Shown here in pieces: positions 59,495 through 64,000 of a stretch of DNA of 64,000 nt. The stretch is from Bolinopsis microptera. Its lineage: Eukaryota > Ctenophora > Tentaculata > Lobata > Bolinopsidae. Position numbers and translations under genes: made by a program. The stretch is taken from contig NC_087081.1 in the NCBI RefSeq assembly GCF_026151205.1, forward strand, positions 14,499,340-14,563,339, read 5' to 3'. Each line of letters begins with the position of its first letter. Within the stretch, counting starts at the first letter, position 1. The notes below the pieces were generated by a model. That model saw only the letters and a program-made list of their open reading frames with translations, made no database searches and was not told the origin of the DNA.

Positions 59495-59783
59495 GTAAGT
59501 TGTTGTTTCCTAAAAATTAGTGGGACCAAAGGGATTCATCCTGAAATTTATGTTAATCTTAGAAATGCAATAATGTATGTGAATAAACATAGACTGAAAC
59601 ACTGACGTCAACAAGCAAAGTTTAGTAATTGTACAATTAATACTACTTTACGTTTATGAGGTCCCATCACAGATGCTCGAAAGGAATTTCTGTGATTCAA
59701 ATGCAACTATTGTATGTGAACACCCGCACACACTTTGACACTTATCTAATATCTTACTATATATAAAGCGAGACGATATATGC

Positions 59784-60107
59784 TTCTCAGCGCTGATACC
59801 CTCCTCTAATGACTCTTATATCAATGACAGGTTACGTATCATCAACGAGGAGATCAGAAACCATATAACTTGGCTCCACAACCACAAGCCGGAAGTCAAA
59901 GATAGGATCTTCACCTTCACAAATGAGAAGATTGGCGACCAAAGCACTTATTCGCCCAGCACAGGCTTCAAACTCAGTCAGAGAGGCCAAAACATGCTCT
60001 GGCTTCGCCTCAGGGAAGGTCTGAGGAAGACATTACGCCTCCCCCGATTAAGTTACCACGAGGGCAACAAAGCAAGACGCAGCACTAACAGGTATAGCGA
60101 TGACTAA
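59784..60107 (+). pseudogene. LINE ORF1, C-terminal end (5'-truncated)
   Basis: In-frame from the element's 5' junction to TAA at 60105-60107: YINDRLRIINEEIRNHITW, FTFTNEKIGDQS, STGFKLSQRGQNMLWLRL and LPRLSYHEGNKARRS. The arrangement resembles the end of an esterase-type ORF1, but that is tentative. Its stop overlaps the ORF2 start by eight bases (ATGACTAA). Confidence 0.65.
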
Positions 60108-63100
60108 ATCTACATCAAAGAGGTCCCGGCACTCCCTTAGGTTCCTGTGTTGGAACATCAACCACTCTCGGGACAAAACTGAAGGACCTAAAGTCGACAT
60201 ACCCGAAATCCAAGATCTCTTCAAAAGCCACGATATCTTTGCACTGCAAGAAACTAAAGGGGAGATTAACTTTAGTAACTACTGCTGCTTTAACTCAAAC
60301 CGAAAGGGGTCAAATTCTGGTGGTGTCTGTATTGGAGTCCATAAAAGCCTACAAGCCGGTGTAACTCATGTCCAGATGAACGCCTCGGAGGACATCGTTG
60401 TAGTTAAGCTGAAAGCCAACTATTTTGATCTTGAGAGGAACACCTATTTAGTTAATGTATACGACTCTCCAACCAATGGTTCTTTCAAGAAGCGGAGAAG
60501 AGATATAGAAACTGAAGTCAGCAACTCAACTCTAGAACACCTCCAAGAATTCCTGGCAGATATACCGCTCAGCGAGGATGTCATTCTTCTCGGTGACTTT
60601 AACGCTAGAACTGGCACAATGGATGACATGATGTCTGACAATAGACACCTGAAAGACTACGAACTTAACGCCCATTACTGCAAACAGCTGACGAAACGCA
60701 ACAACTCGGACCTTAAGCTGAACACAAACGGGCGACCCTTCATCGAACTCCTGCAAACAACTGGTCTAGTCATTCTCAATGGTAGGACCCTGGGTGACAT
60801 TTTTGGTGCACCCACTTGTATTCAACGCCACGGTGTTAGCACTGTTGACTATATCTGCGTATCCACGAGTCTCCACGATAAAATTCGCCAACTCAAAATC
60901 GAGAGCATATCCCAGTACTCCGATCACAGGCCACTCTCTATGACTATCTCTACCAATCACCTAAAGAGGTTCTCTACCAGTAATGACACTAAAGACATCC
61001 AGGATGCACCCAAATCCTTCAAATGGAACAGATCAGAGAATCTCTCTGCCGACTCAGCAACCCAGTTTCGCTCGGCACAGAATGATCAGACATTTAAGGA
61101 CAAAATAGAACACCTCCTTAACCAACCAGCGAACACAGCAGACGAAGCAACACGGCTCAATAGAGATTTGGTCGCAACATACCACAACCTTGCGAATTCA
61201 GTTACTACAACCAAACGTGGAACACGTACTAACAAGAAAAAATGGTTTGATCTTAACTGCAGGCGTGCGAAAAGTGCGGCTAGTAGAGCTGACAGGAATG
61301 CAAATCGCAACCCACACAGCAATTTCCTTCGCAATCAGCACTTTCTCAAAAAAAAGGAGTACCGGGCTATTAAGAGCACGAAAAAGGGGAAATATCTGTT
61401 CGAGATGAATCAAAAGATAAACGAAAGTGGTAATGTTAACTGGGCGGCGCTCAAGCAACTGTCCGAACAACACAAAGATGAAGAGCCATTTGACATTTAT
61501 GATCTTCTCCTCTTTCATAAATTTTTTAACGACCTTTACAACCGTAAGTGTAGTAAGAATCACCACGCAGATGATGACGTCGTCTCTACTCCCACAACCG
61601 ACGAGCTGCTGAACACTAAAAACCTAGTCGACAGTTTGAATCGAGACTTCACCTTACAGGAGACAAAAGATGCGATCAAGAAACTGAAGAACAACAAGAG
61701 TGTGTCCGATGACCTGATATCAAACGAGATGCTGAAAAACTCCAACGAGCAACTCCAACTTGTTCTAGTTAAGCTTTTTAATGCCTGTCTTCAGTGCGGA
61801 ACCTACCCTTGGAACAACTCTATCACCACTCCACTCCATAAAAAGGGTGACCGTCAGAACCCCGATAACTATCGGGCCATTACCATTGGCAGCTGTCTTG
61901 GCAAGCTATTTTCGAACTTGCTCCTTAAACGGCTGATAGAATTTAGGGAAATAGCTTGTCCCGACCGACCGTATCAACTGGGATTCAGGAGTGGAGCACA
62001 ATGTAATGACCACTTGCTCACCCTGAACACTATCATAGAGAAATATGTCAAAAAAGAGAAGAAGCGACTATTTGCCTGCTTCGTCGATTATCGGAAGGCG
62101 TTTGACAGTGTATGCAGGGATGCACTTCTGTTCAAACTGGGCAACATGGGTCTCTCAGGCAATTTCTTCACTTGCATCAGCCACATGTATAACAACTCGT
62201 CAACCCGAGTTAAGCTGATCCAAAAGCTCTCCGCTGCTATCGACGTTACCATCGGCACAGAACAAGGGCACCCGATGTCCCCTGAGCTCTTCAAAGTTTA
62301 TATCCACGAGCTTTCCATCAGACTGGAACAAATCGAAGAGTTGAATGTCCCAATTTTAAACGGCATCAAAGTAAGCCACCTCCTATGGGCTGACGACTTA
62401 GTCCTCCTAGCACTTGACGCGTTCAGCCTACAATCGTTGCTGAATTGCTTGCACGACTATGCAGAAAAATGGGAGTTATCAGTTAACATCGACAAAACCA
62501 GTGTGATGGTCTTCAATACAAGCTCACGAACACTTAAATGTTCTTATGGCTTTAAACTAGGAAGCCTGGACATTATACCAGTAAAAAGATACTGCTATCT
62601 CGGAATCCAATTCTCTCTGAATGGATCGTTTAAGCAAGCTATCGACGAACTTAGGAAGAAAGCTCTACGCTCATTCTTCTCAATGAGGCGAATTATCAAC
62701 ACGAAAGCGCTCACTACCAGCACGATGCTTAAACTCATCGATAGTCTAGTAAAGCCTGTAGCGACCTATGCATGTCCCGTCTGGCTCTCATCAACAAACA
62801 TCGTAAAGGCTATTCTGTCGAAAAAAGAAGAAGTGAGCCTGCCTAAATCTGCAGCTAAAGATCCGCTCGAAACAACTCATCTGAAGATTCTCAAATGGAT
62901 ACTAGGCGTTCACAAGAAAGCTAATAACAACTTCTGCTATGGTGACACTGGTAGAACCCCCTGGACAGTTACCGTCATTCCCCAATGTTTAGCTTACTTC
63001 CATCGGGCATCCCTGGCGGTAGAAGGTAACGTGAACACTCTTTTGCACCACACCTTTCAAGAGCAAAAGCTACTGAATCTAACCTGGTATGATGCGTGGT

Positions 63101-63678
63101 CAACTATTGCCAAGATGAGTACAGTCTCCAAGCCGCAGTTATCACCCACCCTAGACGCTTGTGAGTACATACATGAGACATTTGTTGACCATTGGAAGAG
63201 AGATCTCCTCAACCAGCCCAAAATGTCTTTCTACACAGCGGTTAAATTCGAGTTTGGCGAAGAACCCTATTTACAGCTCCCCTGCCGGCTTAAAAGGGTC
63301 AATATTGCTAAACTCCGATCTAGCAGTCACGATCTTAGGATAGAAAAAGGTCGCTACACCAAAGATCAACTCAACACAGCTCTTAAAACGTGTCGCTTCT
63401 GCTGCTCCTCAGAAACGGATGTCATACGTTTTTTAGAGGAGCTCCCCTTCTTTGAAACTCCTATTCTAGAAACCGAAGACCACGTCCTAACTGAGTGCCC
63501 CTACTACCATCAACCCAGGTCCGACCTCTCTGACAACCTCAAAAGCCTGTTGATGCTAAAAGAATATGGAGCAATAATGAACTCACTCCATATAAAAGAG
63601 TTCGGGAAGTACCTTACAGACTCCTCAAATCTACGTAATCCTCCTAAAACGTCCCTTAACCCTCGCAAACAGATGTAG
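60100..63678 (+). CDS. LINE ORF2: endonuclease-reverse transcriptase, intact
   Basis: 1,192 residues without a stop. An AP-type endonuclease fills about the first 290 residues (RFLCWNINHSRD, ALQETKGE, LLGDFNARTG near 165, YSDHRPLSM near 280). The RT follows: PLHKKGDRQNPDNYRAITIG, CFVDYRKAFDSV, GTEQGHPMSPELF and the catalytic WADDLVLLA starting at residue 763. The C-terminal region has a CRFCC...HVLTECPYY zinc-knuckle motif near 1097-1140. It nicks target DNA and primes cDNA synthesis. The clade is not assigned; the C-terminal motif recurs in the relics at 9110 and 38750. The ATG at 60100 is preferred because it overlaps the ORF1 stop. A recently active copy, but 5'-truncated. Confidence 0.93.
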   Translation: MTKSTSKRSRHSLRFLCWNINHSRDKTEGPKVDIPEIQDLFKSHDIFALQETKGEINFSNYCCFNSNRKGSNSGGVCIGVHKSLQAGVTHVQMNASEDIVVVKLKANYFDLERNTYLVNVYDSPTNGSFKKRRRDIETEVSNSTLEHLQEFLADIPLSEDVILLGDFNARTGTMDDMMSDNRHLKDYELNAHYCKQLTKRNNSDLKLNTNGRPFIELLQTTGLVILNGRTLGDIFGAPTCIQRHGVSTVDYICVSTSLHDKIRQLKIESISQYSDHRPLSMTISTNHLKRFSTSNDTKDIQDAPKSFKWNRSENLSADSATQFRSAQNDQTFKDKIEHLLNQPANTADEATRLNRDLVATYHNLANSVTTTKRGTRTNKKKWFDLNCRRAKSAASRADRNANRNPHSNFLRNQHFLKKKEYRAIKSTKKGKYLFEMNQKINESGNVNWAALKQLSEQHKDEEPFDIYDLLLFHKFFNDLYNRKCSKNHHADDDVVSTPTTDELLNTKNLVDSLNRDFTLQETKDAIKKLKNNKSVSDDLISNEMLKNSNEQLQLVLVKLFNACLQCGTYPWNNSITTPLHKKGDRQNPDNYRAITIGSCLGKLFSNLLLKRLIEFREIACPDRPYQLGFRSGAQCNDHLLTLNTIIEKYVKKEKKRLFACFVDYRKAFDSVCRDALLFKLGNMGLSGNFFTCISHMYNNSSTRVKLIQKLSAAIDVTIGTEQGHPMSPELFKVYIHELSIRLEQIEELNVPILNGIKVSHLLWADDLVLLALDAFSLQSLLNCLHDYAEKWELSVNIDKTSVMVFNTSSRTLKCSYGFKLGSLDIIPVKRYCYLGIQFSLNGSFKQAIDELRKKALRSFFSMRRIINTKALTTSTMLKLIDSLVKPVATYACPVWLSSTNIVKAILSKKEEVSLPKSAAKDPLETTHLKILKWILGVHKKANNNFCYGDTGRTPWTVTVIPQCLAYFHRASLAVEGNVNTLLHHTFQEQKLLNLTWYDAWSTIAKMSTVSKPQLSPTLDACEYIHETFVDHWKRDLLNQPKMSFYTAVKFEFGEEPYLQLPCRLKRVNIAKLRSSSHDLRIEKGRYTKDQLNTALKTCRFCCSSETDVIRFLEELPFFETPILETEDHVLTECPYYHQPRSDLSDNLKSLLMLKEYGAIMNSLHIKEFGKYLTDSSNLRNPPKTSLNPRKQM

Positions 63679-63930
63679 TACTCGAACTTTATTTACTGGT
63701 TTACCTTAAATTATTATAGACGATCTTCTTTTATTTTCGTGAAATTGTAAACGGTTAAATTTTACTATTTTTAAATGATTCAGTTTTGATAATTTTATTT
63801 ATTCATTTATTCATTTATTCATTTATTCATTTATTCATTTATTCATTCTTGTATAGCCAAGACGAGTCCGTTAGTGTTCTCTCTGGTAATTTCATGTTTA
63901 ATCCTGTTTAATCCTGTTTAATCCTGTTTA
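63679..63930 (+). other. LINE 3' untranslated region and repeat tail
   Basis: Contains an attcattt tandem at about 63800-63845 and ends in about three copies of gtttaatcct instead of poly(A). The relic at 9110-10111 has the same tail. Confidence 0.85.
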
Positions 63931-64000
63931 TGTATATATCCGTGCCATTTTACTGACACCTCGGCATCAACTTTAACGCAACTTTCCACAAAAACCGTAA

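Larger units (their letters stand above)
40840..59750 (+). repeat. Tandem array of about 527-bp units (gene B)
   Basis: Each unit holds one 165-bp exon and about 360 bp of intron with constant landmarks: gacgtcaacaagcaaag, tttacgtttatgaggtccca, gaacacccgcacacactttg, aataaaagcaaaccatccc and ggctgctcgccagcggctc. There are 22 units, interrupted by five transposon insertions. Introns are about as conserved as exons. Confidence 0.95.
59752..64000 (+). mobile_element. Second Helitron copy at the same site, split by a LINE
   Basis: Starts TCTTACTATATATAAAGCGA in the same ctaata flank as the copy 842 bp upstream, so unit and Helitron were duplicated together. After 30 bases it is interrupted by the LINE (59782-63930), then resumes at tgtatatatccgtgccattt and runs off the window end. 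Confidence 0.82.

Noticed and set aside
42818-59529. Repeated 73-residue minus-strand open frames, each antisense to a gene B repeat exon
   Set aside because: They recur only because the array repeats. The plus strand has splice sites, phase and a cysteine-module pattern; the minus frames have none of these.

Overview
This is nuclear DNA from an invertebrate metazoan. It is AT-rich, its genes are split by introns of about 100 to 1,700 bases with GTAAGT-type donors, most introns fall in phase 1 between extracellular modules, and it is dense with LINE, Penelope-like, Helitron, pogo-like and fold-back elements. I cannot name the species. The module mix (Ig-like, PLAT, sushi, Ephrin-receptor-like, and a domain I associate with cnidarian and lower-deuterostome secreted proteins) suggests a marine invertebrate, possibly a cnidarian.

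Layout. 1-10.6 kb is a transposon graveyard: a repeat family with a 327-bp palindromic head, a minus-strand LINE broken by a 1.67-kb fold-back DNA transposon and by a second LINE fragment, and a LINE 3' end joined to a Helitron remnant. 10.75-33.6 kb (+ strand) is gene A, whose 5' end lies upstream or was not found. I assembled 42 exons with consistent splice phases, giving at least 3,542 residues: an N-terminal domain, 22 Ig-like domains, a PLAT domain inserted among them, another Ig-like exon, a small Cys-rich domain, sushi modules, degenerate Ephrin-receptor-like repeats, one transmembrane helix and a 40-45-residue cytoplasmic tail with a stop codon and poly(A) signal. 33.7-39.7 kb is intergenic with a mariner-like MITE and two LINE relics.

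39.75 kb to at least 59.5 kb (+ strand) is gene B: a signal-peptide exon followed by 22 almost identical 165-bp exons, each coding one 55-residue six-cysteine Ephrin-receptor-like (GCC2/GCC3-type) repeat, on a tandem unit of about 527 bp in which the introns are as conserved as the exons. Transposons have landed inside the array (mariner-like MITE, pogo-like element carrying a Penelope-like element, palindromic-head element, Helitrons, a nearly full LINE). The flanking array units give natural empty-site controls. One copy has lost a base and is frameshifted. The window ends before gene B does.

The two genes look like members of one clustered family of large, modular cell-surface or secreted proteins that grow by exon and unit duplication. 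Three 1,022-bp Ig pair duplications in gene A and dimeric higher-order repeats in gene B show that this is recent. Copy-number polymorphism and alternative exon inclusion would both keep the reading frame. A recognition, adhesion or immune role is an inference from architecture only.
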